Source: Candidatus Eisenbergiella intestinipullorum | GTDB taxonomy: Bacteria; Bacillota; Clostridia; Lachnospirales; Lachnospiraceae | DNA length: 64,000 bases | Assembly: GCA_019119815.1 (NCBI GenBank) | Contig: DWWH01000012.1 | Coordinates: 62,001 to 126,000 of the forward strand | Reading direction: 5' to 3' | Shown here: positions 52,773-62,155 of the stretch, piece by piece | How positions within the stretch are numbered: the stretch's first letter is position 1 | Layout of the letters: each line of letters begins with the position of its first letter | The notes under the pieces: model-generated | Seen by the model: only the letters and a program-made list of their open reading frames with translations | Told to the model about the DNA's origin: nothing | Databases searched by the model: none | Translations under genes and position numbers: made by a program

Positions 52773-54527
52773 ATGACCTGCAGGGATATGATCCTTTCCG
52801 AGGAATATCAGGATTTTCTCACTTATTATATTTTACCGGAAGGCACGCTGGAGGAAGAGGTATCCGGCGATGCCTTCTGTTTCGTGCCGGTGAGCGGCAG
52901 GCTGTGGTCGGTTTATTTTAACCGGCAGAACCTGCCGCCGCTTTCTTTTTCCGGCTATCAGTACCGCTATGTGACGGAGCTGTACGGGCTTGCCGACGAA
53001 TTCGTGTGGGGGACGAAAGGACAGCGCTTCGATCCGCAGCCGTTAAATGCCAGCGGTATCACGGAGCTGCAGGGAGAGCCGCTTTTTCTGACGGGCAGAA
53101 ATGTGGTGATCGGTTTCGCGGATACGGGGATCGATTATCGCAGCCCGGTATTCCGGCGGCAGGACGGAAGCAGCCGGATCCTGGCGATCTGGGATCAGAC
53201 CGATCAGTCCGGGACGCCTCCGGAGGGCTTTTACTATGGCAGCGAATACACCAGAGAGCAGATCGACGCGGCGCTTTCTCTGGAAAATCCGTTGGAAGCG
53301 ATACCTGTCACGGATGAGAACGGGCACGGGACGCGGATGGCCTCCGTCGCCGCGGGAAGCGCCGTAAACGGCGGACTGGATTTCCTGGGAGCCGCGCCGG
53401 ATGCGGATATTGTGGTGGTAAAGCTGAAGCAGGCCAAACGGTATCTGCTGGATTTTTACCTGGTCCCGGAGGGCGTGCCCGCTTATGAGTCCAACGACAT
53501 CGTGCTTGCGGTTAAATATCTGAATTCCTTTGCGATTCCTTTTATCCGTCCCGTGTGCATCTGCCTGGGGATCGGAAGAAATTTTGGAGATCACCGGTCG
53601 AATTCGGCGCTTTCCCGGTATCTTTCCGAGGTGGGCTCGGATGTCAACCGGGTGGTGGTGGTCTCCGGAGGAAACGAGGGGAATGCGGCGCACCACTATG
53701 CGGGAACCGTGACGGAGAGGGAGTCGGAGGAAATCGAAGTCCGGGTGGGGGAAGGAACCAGAGGATTTCTGATGGAAATCTGGGGAAACCTGCCGTCGTA
53801 TTTTTCCGTCATGGTCCGTTCTCCCGGCGGGGAGGAGATTCCGGTCATCAGCAGCCGTCTGGAACAGGAGGTGGAATATTCCTTCATCTATGGCAGGAGC
53901 AGGATCCGGATCGATTACCAGCTGAATGATCTGGCCACGGGAAGCGAGGTGGCCGTGATCCGCCTGGAGGAGCCTGCGGCGGGCGTCTGGACCTTTCGGC
54001 TGGTGCAGGAGTCGGCGGGCTACGGAGCCTTTCACATGTGGCTTCCCATCCGGCAGTTTGTGGAGGGAACGGTGGAATTTTTACGTCCCAGCCCGGACAC
54101 CACGCTGACTTCCCCTTCTTACGCGGAGGATGTCCTGGCAGTATCCGCCTACAACAGCAGGAACAACAGCTTCTACATCAATTCCGGGAGGGGCTTTGCC
54201 ATGGACGGAAGGATCAAGCCGGAGCTGGCGGCCCCCGGCGTGGAACTTTCCGCCGCGGCCGGAATGCTTCGGGGAGGAGCGGTCGTGTCCACGGCCTCCG
54301 GAACCTCCCTGGCGGCTGCGATTACGGCGGGGGGCTGTGCCCAGCTGCTTCAGTGGTGCGTGCCGGATCAAAATTATCCCGATATCAACGGCACCGGACT
54401 GATCAGCTTTCTGGTACGCGGGGCGGCGAGGGATGCTTCCCAGAGCTACCCCAACAGGCTTTTCGGTTTTGGACGGCTGGATATGGCGGGCGTGTTTGAC
54501 TGGATTGCCGGGATTGGGAGGGAATGA
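52773..54527 (+). CDS. Csp-like S8 subtilisin family protease
   Basis: A 584-aa protein without signal peptide. The triad is complete: D117 (FADTGIDYRS), H185 (NGHGTRMA) and S512 (ASGTSLAAA). A ~90-residue N-terminal segment resembles the pro-domain of CspA/B/C spore germination proteases and a jelly-roll-like insert (~330-440) lies between His and Ser, as in Clostridial Csp proteins. In spore formers Csp proteases activate the cortex hydrolase SleC; many gut Clostridia carry several copies, and a germination role here is inference. GGGAG precedes ATG 52773. Confidence 0.88.
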   Translation: MTCRDMILSEEYQDFLTYYILPEGTLEEEVSGDAFCFVPVSGRLWSVYFNRQNLPPLSFSGYQYRYVTELYGLADEFVWGTKGQRFDPQPLNASGITELQGEPLFLTGRNVVIGFADTGIDYRSPVFRRQDGSSRILAIWDQTDQSGTPPEGFYYGSEYTREQIDAALSLENPLEAIPVTDENGHGTRMASVAAGSAVNGGLDFLGAAPDADIVVVKLKQAKRYLLDFYLVPEGVPAYESNDIVLAVKYLNSFAIPFIRPVCICLGIGRNFGDHRSNSALSRYLSEVGSDVNRVVVVSGGNEGNAAHHYAGTVTERESEEIEVRVGEGTRGFLMEIWGNLPSYFSVMVRSPGGEEIPVISSRLEQEVEYSFIYGRSRIRIDYQLNDLATGSEVAVIRLEEPAAGVWTFRLVQESAGYGAFHMWLPIRQFVEGTVEFLRPSPDTTLTSPSYAEDVLAVSAYNSRNNSFYINSGRGFAMDGRIKPELAAPGVELSAAAGMLRGGAVVSTASGTSLAAAITAGGCAQLLQWCVPDQNYPDINGTGLISFLVRGAARDASQSYPNRLFGFGRLDMAGVFDWIAGIGRE

Positions 54528-54577
54528 GAAAAACTTAAAGCCTGAGAAAATTTATGGGAAGGAGATGAAGGACGCGG

Positions 54578-55009
54578 TCAGGGGCGCCCTTCCTGAAGAA
54601 TAGAAAGCAGATCCCGGATGGCCTCATCCGTCAGCCGTGCCATGGAGTAATCCTGTATTCCAACTACATGATGGTTGCAGCGGTTGACCGGGAGCAGGAT
54701 TTTCTGAGCCGCACTGCTTCCCACCGCTACGGACATGGCCGGAGTGACCTCCCCAAGAAGGGAATCCGCGGCCAGGATGCCAAGCGGGCCGATGATGAAG
54801 TCAGCGTCCCGGCAGGCGACCAGAACCGGATTTTCTCCCGTGGCTCCGGCTTCCGCCCCGGCCTTCAGCATGGCGGCCGTGGCCGCGCTGTTGGTCCCGA
54901 TGGCGATCAGCCGGGTCCCGGCGGGAAGCTCCTGCTGATGCTTCTTGATTTTTTCACAGAGCAGAGCGCCCATCCGGCCGCCCTGCCCGTCAATGACTAC
55001 GATCTTCAT
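54578..55009 (-). CDS. DUF3842 family protein
   Basis: A 143-aa protein that starts KIVVIDGQGGRMGALLCEKI, a Rossmann-like glycine motif characteristic of DUF3842, and continues with IAIGTNSAATAAMLKAGA and FIIGPLGILAADSLLGE. It likely binds a nucleotide or dinucleotide. I know of no established function; members are widespread in Clostridia. It lies 38 bp downstream of the SIMPL lipoprotein gene on the same strand and may be co-transcribed. Confidence 0.85.
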   Translation of the reverse strand: MKIVVIDGQGGRMGALLCEKIKKHQQELPAGTRLIAIGTNSAATAAMLKAGAEAGATGENPVLVACRDADFIIGPLGILAADSLLGEVTPAMSVAVGSSAAQKILLPVNRCNHHVVGIQDYSMARLTDEAIRDLLSILQEGRP

Positions 55010-55047
55010 GTCTGTCCTTTCCTCTGTTCCTGTGTCGTTTTCCGTTT

Positions 55048-55818
55048 TTACTGTGCCGGATTTTCTGCCGGCTGCATGGAAAATTCTACCACCACAGAGG
55101 CTTCGACGTCCAGTTCGCCGGGCATGATACTGAGACTTTCATCTGCAGCTGCGGCACTCAGGGTACGCTGCGCCAGTGCGCTGTCGTTGTAGCGGGCCTG
55201 CGTGTAGCCGCTGGTTTCCTGAATGGAAAGCACTTCGCCCACGCTGCAGCCTTCTGCCTGGGCCAGAGCAGACGCTTTTGTCCGGGCCGCGGAGACGGCA
55301 AGGGAAAGGGCTTCCTGGTAGGCACTGTCATATTCGCTGGACAGATAGGAAATGGACTGGATGTTATTGATACCCGCATCCACGGACTGGGTCAGGACCT
55401 CTCCCACCTGATCCATGGGAAGATCGGAAACGGTCAGCGTAGTGACCGCTTCATAACCTGTCAGGACCTGCATGCTTCCGCTCCAGTCATAGACCGGGTT
55501 CAGATAATAGCCGGTGGTGCGGATGGAGCTTTCCGAAACTCCCAGCTGATGTAGCCGGGCGACCACCTGGTCCGATACGGTGCCGTTCTCCTCCTGGCAG
55601 GTCTGCGCATCAGGACCCTGGGTCTGAACGGAATAGACGATTTCCGCAATGTCCGGCACCACGGAGACCTGCTCTGTGCTGCTCACAGTGACACTCTTTT
55701 CAGAAGCATCCCCGGAAACCGGAACGGAAGAGACGGCAGTCTGCTGCCCGCAGGCGGAAAGCGCAAGCAGCGCTCCGAAAAGAAGTACGGCGATAAGTCT
55801 GGACCTGATCTGTTTCAT
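55048..55818 (-). CDS. SIMPL-domain (DUF541) lipoprotein
   Basis: GGAGGA in the antisense reading supports ATG at 55818. The 256-aa protein has a lipoprotein signal (MKQIRSRLIAVLLFG onward) with lipobox LSAC, lipidated C23, then a SIMPL/DUF541 domain (~45-250) with VSVVPDIAEIVYSVQTQ and QDVSYLS-like IQSISYLSSEYDSAYQEAL. SIMPL proteins form oligomeric rings in the envelope in the few cases studied; function is unclear, sometimes linked to oxidative stress. Expected location is the outer face of the membrane. Confidence 0.88.
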   Translation of the reverse strand: MKQIRSRLIAVLLFGALLALSACGQQTAVSSVPVSGDASEKSVTVSSTEQVSVVPDIAEIVYSVQTQGPDAQTCQEENGTVSDQVVARLHQLGVSESSIRTTGYYLNPVYDWSGSMQVLTGYEAVTTLTVSDLPMDQVGEVLTQSVDAGINNIQSISYLSSEYDSAYQEALSLAVSAARTKASALAQAEGCSVGEVLSIQETSGYTQARYNDSALAQRTLSAAAADESLSIMPGELDVEASVVVEFSMQPAENPAQ

Positions 55819-55990
55819 AAACATTCCTCCCTGAAAAGACGGGCCTGCCGGAAGAGAAGCCGACAGGCCGCCGTTTTTGTTAAGACGCATCGGAAAACGT
55901 CTCCCTTTCAGACTACTATACCAGAAAAAGAATCAGGAAAACAGATGCGGCCGGAAAAAATCAGGGATTCTTAAGAATTGCAAAGCCAGG

Positions 55991-58066
55991 CTACAGGCTC
56001 AGCTCCGCCCTCTTGATGATATGGTCCTGATAATCCTTGTCCAGCTCCACGAAGTAACCGCTCCAGCCCCAGACACGCACGATCAGGTTGCGGTATTTTT
56101 CCGGATGCTTCTGAGCGTCCAGCATGGTGTCCCGGTTGACGGAATTGAGCTGAAGCTGGTGGCCTCCCAGGTCCACAAAGGATTTGACCAGGGCGGCGAC
56201 CTTGGAAATGCTTTCTTCATTGCGGAAGAGAGTGTCGTGCAGCTCCAGCGTCAGAGGGCCGCCGTTGACGACTTCGGTCAGATCCGGCCGGGTGAAGGAC
56301 TTTATGATGGAAACGGGCCCCTTGCTGCGGGTAAACAGACTGGGCGAATAATTGCAGGCAAAGCCTTCCCCCGCGCGGCGTCCGTCCGGCGTGGCGCCGA
56401 GATCACGGGAAAACCACAGGTAATACATGGCGGAGCCGGTCCCGGCGCGGAAGCAGCCGCCCCGCTCGTTTTTGTGTCCCTTTACGGCTTCGGAAAAGGT
56501 ATGCAGAAGGTCGGAGGCAATGGCATCCGCTTCCGGATCGTTGTTTCCCATCTTGGGAGCCTCATAGCGGAGAAGGTGCAGCAGACGGTCATAGCCTTCA
56601 AAATCCTTTTCCATGGCATCCAGCAGATCTTTTCGGGAAACCTCTCCGGTTTCAAAAACGTATTTTTTCACGGCGGCGAGGGAATCGGCGGCGGTGGAAA
56701 GGCCTGCCCCGTGGAAGCCATAGTTATTGTATACACAGCCGAGGGACACGTCCTTTCCGTTTTCCGCGCAGCCCTCCATCATCAGGGACAGGAAAGGAGC
56801 GGGATAGATATAAAGGTTTTTCGTGTTTTCACACATCTGTTCCACCCGGCTGCGGATCTCTGCCTGTACCTGGCTTCGGATGTCTTCATATCCGGACGCA
56901 GAAGGAAGCGCACGGACGATCACGTCCCGCACCACCCCGGCGAAGCAGAGAGCGTCGATGTTGGGGATCTCCATGCCCTTTCCGGGAATGATGAACTCCC
57001 AGCAGGCGGCAGCGGCATAATTTCTGGCATCCGTCTCGGCATAGCCCAGCTTTTTCAGCCCCGGGATCACCACATCGTCGTTGGAATACTGGGGAAAACC
57101 GAGCCCCTGCTTCGTGAGATGGGTTCCCAGCTCGTAGATGGAAAGAGGCGTATTTTTGCTCACGCGCAGATTGATCTTGGGGTCGATCAGGCGAAGCTGG
57201 AGGCTGGCCTTCAGGCAGAGCTCGGAAAGCAGGCTGAAGCCGTCTGCGCCTTCCGGCGTCATGCCGCCCAGGACCATGCTCTGGCCGTTGTCGCCCTGCT
57301 GCATGCCGGGGTACAGATCACTGTCGATATTGAAGGTGAGAAAATATTCCTCCAGCAGCTCCAGCGCGCTCTCCCCGGTCAGGCGTCCGCTTTCCATATC
57401 GGCCTGAAACCAGGGGAGCATATACTGGTCAAAACGTCCGAGGGTATTGTGATAGCTTCCGGACAGCCACATGGTAAAATGCAGGATCCGCTGCATCTGC
57501 AGCGCGTCATGCAGAGTCTGAGGAGCGCCGGAAAGCAGACGGGAAAGACTTCCGGCGATTTCCGCAAGTCCCTGCTCTTTAGCGGCGCAGAGGTAGCGCC
57601 GGATGAGATCTGTCAGCGCGTCCAGGATTTCCAGCTCTCCCTTCAGATAATCCGCCTCGGAAAGCTTTCCCTGTTCGGAAAACATCCGATACCGTTGCTC
57701 CGTCAGGCTTCGCATGCCGGGAAAGCCGGCGGAAAGAAAACGGGAATAGTCCACGCAGATGTTGGACAGCTCGCCGGATTCGTGCAGACGGTGGCTGCGG
57801 GCGAGCTCTTCTTTTTCTTCCGGCGTAAAAAGGGCCTGCAGGGTGGGATTGGTGCGGACAAAGGCGATGGTCTGGCCAGGGAAAAATACGGGAGTTTCTT
57901 CGTTCAGCATCCAGACCAGCCGTCTGACGGCCCGGCGGATGTCGGACAGCCCTTCTTTCTGAAAGACACGGGCCAGAAGAAATTCATCGGAAGGGGCTTT
58001 TCGGCAGGAACGGTGTCCATGATCTTCTACAAACAGTTTTCTCAGAGCTTGAATACGTTCAGTCAT
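55991..58066 (-). CDS. Glycyl radical enzyme of unknown substrate
   Basis: A 691-aa PFL-like protein, shorter than the usual ~760-840. The thiyl-radical cysteine is C355 in AACWEFIIPGKG, where E357 matches the GCxE layout of dehydratase-type enzymes, though the conserved Gly before Cys is Ala and Trp is inserted. The glycyl radical residue is G667 in RVWGWSGYFVEL near the C-terminus; the Cys-Gly spacing of 312 fits the fold. The residues differ from PFL (CC), glycerol dehydratase and choline lyase motifs I know. It is transcribed with its activase from a LacI-operator promoter beside arabinofuranosidase genes, suggesting a carbohydrate-derived substrate. Requires anaerobiosis. Confidence 0.9.
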   Translation of the reverse strand: MTERIQALRKLFVEDHGHRSCRKAPSDEFLLARVFQKEGLSDIRRAVRRLVWMLNEETPVFFPGQTIAFVRTNPTLQALFTPEEKEELARSHRLHESGELSNICVDYSRFLSAGFPGMRSLTEQRYRMFSEQGKLSEADYLKGELEILDALTDLIRRYLCAAKEQGLAEIAGSLSRLLSGAPQTLHDALQMQRILHFTMWLSGSYHNTLGRFDQYMLPWFQADMESGRLTGESALELLEEYFLTFNIDSDLYPGMQQGDNGQSMVLGGMTPEGADGFSLLSELCLKASLQLRLIDPKINLRVSKNTPLSIYELGTHLTKQGLGFPQYSNDDVVIPGLKKLGYAETDARNYAAAACWEFIIPGKGMEIPNIDALCFAGVVRDVIVRALPSASGYEDIRSQVQAEIRSRVEQMCENTKNLYIYPAPFLSLMMEGCAENGKDVSLGCVYNNYGFHGAGLSTAADSLAAVKKYVFETGEVSRKDLLDAMEKDFEGYDRLLHLLRYEAPKMGNNDPEADAIASDLLHTFSEAVKGHKNERGGCFRAGTGSAMYYLWFSRDLGATPDGRRAGEGFACNYSPSLFTRSKGPVSIIKSFTRPDLTEVVNGGPLTLELHDTLFRNEESISKVAALVKSFVDLGGHQLQLNSVNRDTMLDAQKHPEKYRNLIVRVWGWSGYFVELDKDYQDHIIKRAELSL

Positions 58067-58077
58067 AATGATCTCCT

Positions 58078-58959
58078 TTACAGGGTAACGGCTTTTATCT
58101 GATACTTTTCAAAAAGGTGCGCCGGAATCCGAATCGGAACGGACGGGTCAAAATCCGGATGGTATTCCATGCCGAGCATGCCGTATTTGGCCCCTGCCGT
58201 CTGGTGATAGGGCAGCAGCTCCACCCGCAGAAGGGAGGAAGCGCCGGACAGGAAGGCGGCAGTCTGTTCCAGGTTGGCGGCGGAATCATTCACGCCGGGG
58301 ATCAGCGGGATGCGGACCACAAATTCCTTCTTCCCCCGGCACAGATGGGTGAGATTTTCCAGGATCACCCGATTGTCAACGCCCGTATAGCGCCGGTGCA
58401 GGGCAGGGTCCATGAGCTTCACATCCATCATGATAAAGGAAAGACGGTCCGTAACCGCCTGAAAAAGATCAGGAGGCGCATAGGCGGAGGTCTCGATGGC
58501 AGTGTGCAGGTCGGAAATCTGCTCCAGCACCTCCAGAAGGAAATCCCCCTGCATGAGCGGTTCGCCGCCGGAAAAGGTGACGCCTCCTCCCAGGGCGGCA
58601 TAGTAGTCGCTGTTTTCCCGGATGGCCGCTGTCAGCTCCTGTGACGTCATGCGTTGGCCGCTGATCGTACGAAGGCCGAGCGGGCAGACCCGAACACAGG
58701 CACCGCAGGCGGTACAGTCGGCGGGAAAGGCAGGAGAGGGACTTTCCTTATCCGGAGAAAGCGGACAGACAAGCCGGCATTTTCCGCAGCGGGAACAGGA
58801 GCTGCGGCTGAACATGAGCTGAGGCCTGGCGGAAAGTCCCTCCGGGTTGTGACACCACTGACAGCGCAGCGGGCATCCCTTGAAGAAAACGGTCTGCCGC
58901 ACTCCCGGCCCGTCGTGGACGGCAAATTCCTTGATGTCAAAAATGGTTCCTGATCTCAT
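58078..58959 (-). CDS. Glycyl radical enzyme activase (radical SAM)
   Basis: GGAGGAG precedes ATG at 58959; the frame extends upstream but overlaps the promoter region. The 293-aa protein has the radical SAM cluster C29-x3-C33-x2-C36 in GCPLRCQWCHNP, then an inserted ferredoxin-like region with two Cys groups (CSRCGKCRLVC and CTACGACVRVC) typical of activases for non-PFL glycyl radical enzymes, and GGGVTFSGGEPL. It generates the glycyl radical on G667 of the enzyme encoded 11 bp downstream. Confidence 0.95.
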   Translation of the reverse strand: MRSGTIFDIKEFAVHDGPGVRQTVFFKGCPLRCQWCHNPEGLSARPQLMFSRSSCSRCGKCRLVCPLSPDKESPSPAFPADCTACGACVRVCPLGLRTISGQRMTSQELTAAIRENSDYYAALGGGVTFSGGEPLMQGDFLLEVLEQISDLHTAIETSAYAPPDLFQAVTDRLSFIMMDVKLMDPALHRRYTGVDNRVILENLTHLCRGKKEFVVRIPLIPGVNDSAANLEQTAAFLSGASSLLRVELLPYHQTAGAKYGMLGMEYHPDFDPSVPIRIPAHLFEKYQIKAVTL

Positions 58960-59082
58960 CCTGAGCTCCTCCCCTTTCTGTGTGAGCCCATGCTCCGCTG
59001 CGGATCCCGGACGGAGCCGCAGCCCGGGACTTGCGTGGAACGTACCTTTTTCCGGCACTGCTTGAGCTTTTTAAGCTTTACA

Positions 59083-59104
59083 TTAACGATAATGTTATCG
59101 TTAA
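59083..59104. promoter_or_regulatory. 22-bp palindromic operator (LacI type)
   Basis: TTAACGATAA-TG-TTATCGTTAA with perfect 10-bp arms. It lies a few bases downstream of the minus-strand -10, where a bound repressor would block transcription of the activase-glycyl radical operon. The adjacent lacI gene is the obvious source of the repressor. Confidence 0.8.
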
Positions 59105-59108
59105 CTGG

Positions 59109-59137
59109 ATTATAGATCAAAAGAGCCGGGCTGTCAA
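59109..59137 (-). promoter_or_regulatory. Full-consensus promoter of the glycyl radical operon
   Basis: Read on the minus strand: TTGACA, 17 bp, TATAAT, a perfect sigma-A promoter. The palindromic operator starts four bases downstream of the -10. Confidence 0.85.
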
Positions 59138-59264
59138 CGAAGATAAAAAAACAGAATCAACAAATATTTTTCTTTCAATTCAGAACATATGGACAAAAGC
59201 GATAGGAAATGCGGATGCAAAATGCAGAAAGCGGAAAAGAAATGCGAAAACGGAAGAAGCGGAA

Positions 59265-59292
59265 TTGACTTATCCGGATTCTGTGTTAAGAT
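59265..59292 (+). promoter_or_regulatory. Promoter of lacI-type gene
   Basis: TTGACT, 16 bp, TAAGAT with TGT before it (extended -10). The 58960-59370 gap holds this promoter, the divergent promoter and the operator, and no ORF I can support. Confidence 0.55.
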
Positions 59293-59370
59293 GGAAAAGA
59301 GTCGGAAAGATGGAAAGGGTCGGGAAAAGAGAAGCGGCGGGGCCGCAGACGCTCCGGCGCGGAGGATAGC

Positions 59371-60423
59371 ATGGCACAGAGAAGAAAAAACGGAAATGTG
59401 ACGCTGAAGGACATTGCGGCGGAGACGGGTTTTTCCGCCAATACGGTTTCCCGGGCGCTGGCGGACAAGCCGGATATTTCGGAGGAGACCAAAGAGGTGA
59501 TCCGCAGAAAGGCGGAGGAGATGGGTTATATCGCAAACGCGCTGGCCAGCTTTCTGCGCTCCGGAGTGAGCAGGAACATTTCCATCATTGTGGGTGATAT
59601 TTCCAATCCCCATTTTTCCGTTATGGTGAAGGAAATGCAGATGCTCCTGCAGAAAAAGGGCTATAATTCCATTATTTTCAATACGGAAGAAAATCTGGAG
59701 ATGGAACGGCAGGCGATCACGGTGTCCATCAGCCAGAACGTGGATGGGATCATCCTCTGCCCTGCTCCCGGCGGGGAGGCGAATATCGGGCTGCTGCGGC
59801 ACTACGGAAAGCCCTTTGTGCTGATCGGAAGAAGACTGGAGGCGGAAGCCGGTTCGAAAACCAGCTATGTGGTCTGCGATGATGAAAACAGCGGCTACAC
59901 CGCCATGCGCTGTCTGCTGGAGCAGGGGCACAGGAGGGTGCTTTTTTTCAACGGACCGAAAGAAATCTCCAGCGCCAGAGAACGTCTTACGGGATACCGG
60001 CGGGCCCTGCGGGAGGCGGGGATCGCCTACGACGGCAGCCTGGTGCATACGGTGCCCGTTACGGCGGGAAAAGGGACACAACGGATGCGCAGGATCCTTT
60101 CCGGCAGGCAGGATTATACGGCGGTCCTGGCATTCAGCGATCTTCTGGCCTGGCAGGCAGTCTGCATCCTGGAGGAGCTGGGAAAGAGCGTGCCCCGGGA
60201 CTGCTCGGTGATCGGTTTCGACAACATCCATTTTGCCTATCCGCACCATCTCACCTCCATCTCTTCCTCCAAGACCACCATGGCCAGACGGTGCGTGCAG
60301 ATCCTTCTGAAGCAGCTGGGCGGCAGGAAGGGAGAAGAGGAGCGGGTCGTTCTGGAGACGGAGCTTGTGAAGGGGGATACGGTGAGGGGGATTTTCGAAT
60401 CAGATGCAGAAAGCTTGGGATAA
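59371..60423 (+). CDS. LacI family transcriptional repressor
   Basis: A 350-aa regulator. The N-terminal helix-turn-helix (VTLKDIAAETGFSANTVSRA, then YIANALASFLRSG hinge region) is followed by a periplasmic-binding-like sensor domain (~65-345) with IVGDISNPHFSVMVKEMQ, GIILCPAPGG and VIGFDNIHFAY. GCGGAGG-like sequence precedes ATG. It lies between operator copies for the glycyl radical operon and the GH51 gene, so it presumably senses arabinose or an arabino-oligosaccharide and derepresses both. The effector is inferred from neighbours. Confidence 0.93.
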   Translation: MAQRRKNGNVTLKDIAAETGFSANTVSRALADKPDISEETKEVIRRKAEEMGYIANALASFLRSGVSRNISIIVGDISNPHFSVMVKEMQMLLQKKGYNSIIFNTEENLEMERQAITVSISQNVDGIILCPAPGGEANIGLLRHYGKPFVLIGRRLEAEAGSKTSYVVCDDENSGYTAMRCLLEQGHRRVLFFNGPKEISSARERLTGYRRALREAGIAYDGSLVHTVPVTAGKGTQRMRRILSGRQDYTAVLAFSDLLAWQAVCILEELGKSVPRDCSVIGFDNIHFAYPHHLTSISSSKTTMARRCVQILLKQLGGRKGEEERVVLETELVKGDTVRGIFESDAESLG

Positions 60424-60444
60424 AGTGCAGAAGCTGAATATAAC
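60415..60444 (+). promoter_or_regulatory. Promoter of GH51-GH127 unit
   Basis: TTGGGA, 18 bp, TATAAC, overlapping the end of the lacI-type gene. Confidence 0.5.
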
Positions 60445-60462
60445 ATTTTTTGCTGTCTCACA

Positions 60463-60480
60463 TTAACGATAATGTAAATA
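60463..60480. promoter_or_regulatory. Half-conserved LacI operator before GH51
   Basis: TTAACGATAATG matches the left arm and centre of the 59083 palindrome exactly; the right half (TAAATA) is degenerate. It lies ~20 bases downstream of the -10 and 17 bases before the GH51 start codon. Confidence 0.65.
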
Positions 60481-60481
60481 G

Positions 60482-61993
<1,512 letters not shown>

Positions 61994-62017
61994 AAGAGTG
62001 GTATTCAGGAAAGAAGG

Positions 62018-62116
62018 GCTGCTTCCATCCTGGTCCTGTTGCCCGCCATGATCGTATTTTTCCTTGGTCAGAAGCACATCCTGGAAGGAATTGCGACGAC
62101 CGGGATCAAGGGGTAA
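62018..62116 (+). pseudogene. Remnant 3' end of a carbohydrate ABC transporter permease
   Basis: Thirty-two codons and a stop read as a hydrophobic segment (AASILVLLPAMIVFFLG) followed by QKHILEGIATTGIKG and stop. This is the conserved C-terminus of MalG/AraQ-type sugar permeases. There is no start codon or other part of the gene. The GH51 stop lies 25 bases upstream in the same frame. It indicates that an ABC sugar importer once stood between GH51 and GH127 and was deleted. Confidence 0.75.
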
Positions 62117-62155
62117 AATAAAAAACAGAACCGTTGGGAAAGGAGTTTTCACACT

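Noticed and set aside
52537..52776. 79-aa frame bridging clpX and the subtilase gene
   Set aside because: Mostly inside clpX in another frame and ends in a Lys/Ala repeat from AAGCATCAAA copies; no start signal.
55877..58102. A 741-aa plus-strand frame
   Set aside because: Antisense shadow of the glycyl radical enzyme gene; no motif or ribosome binding site.
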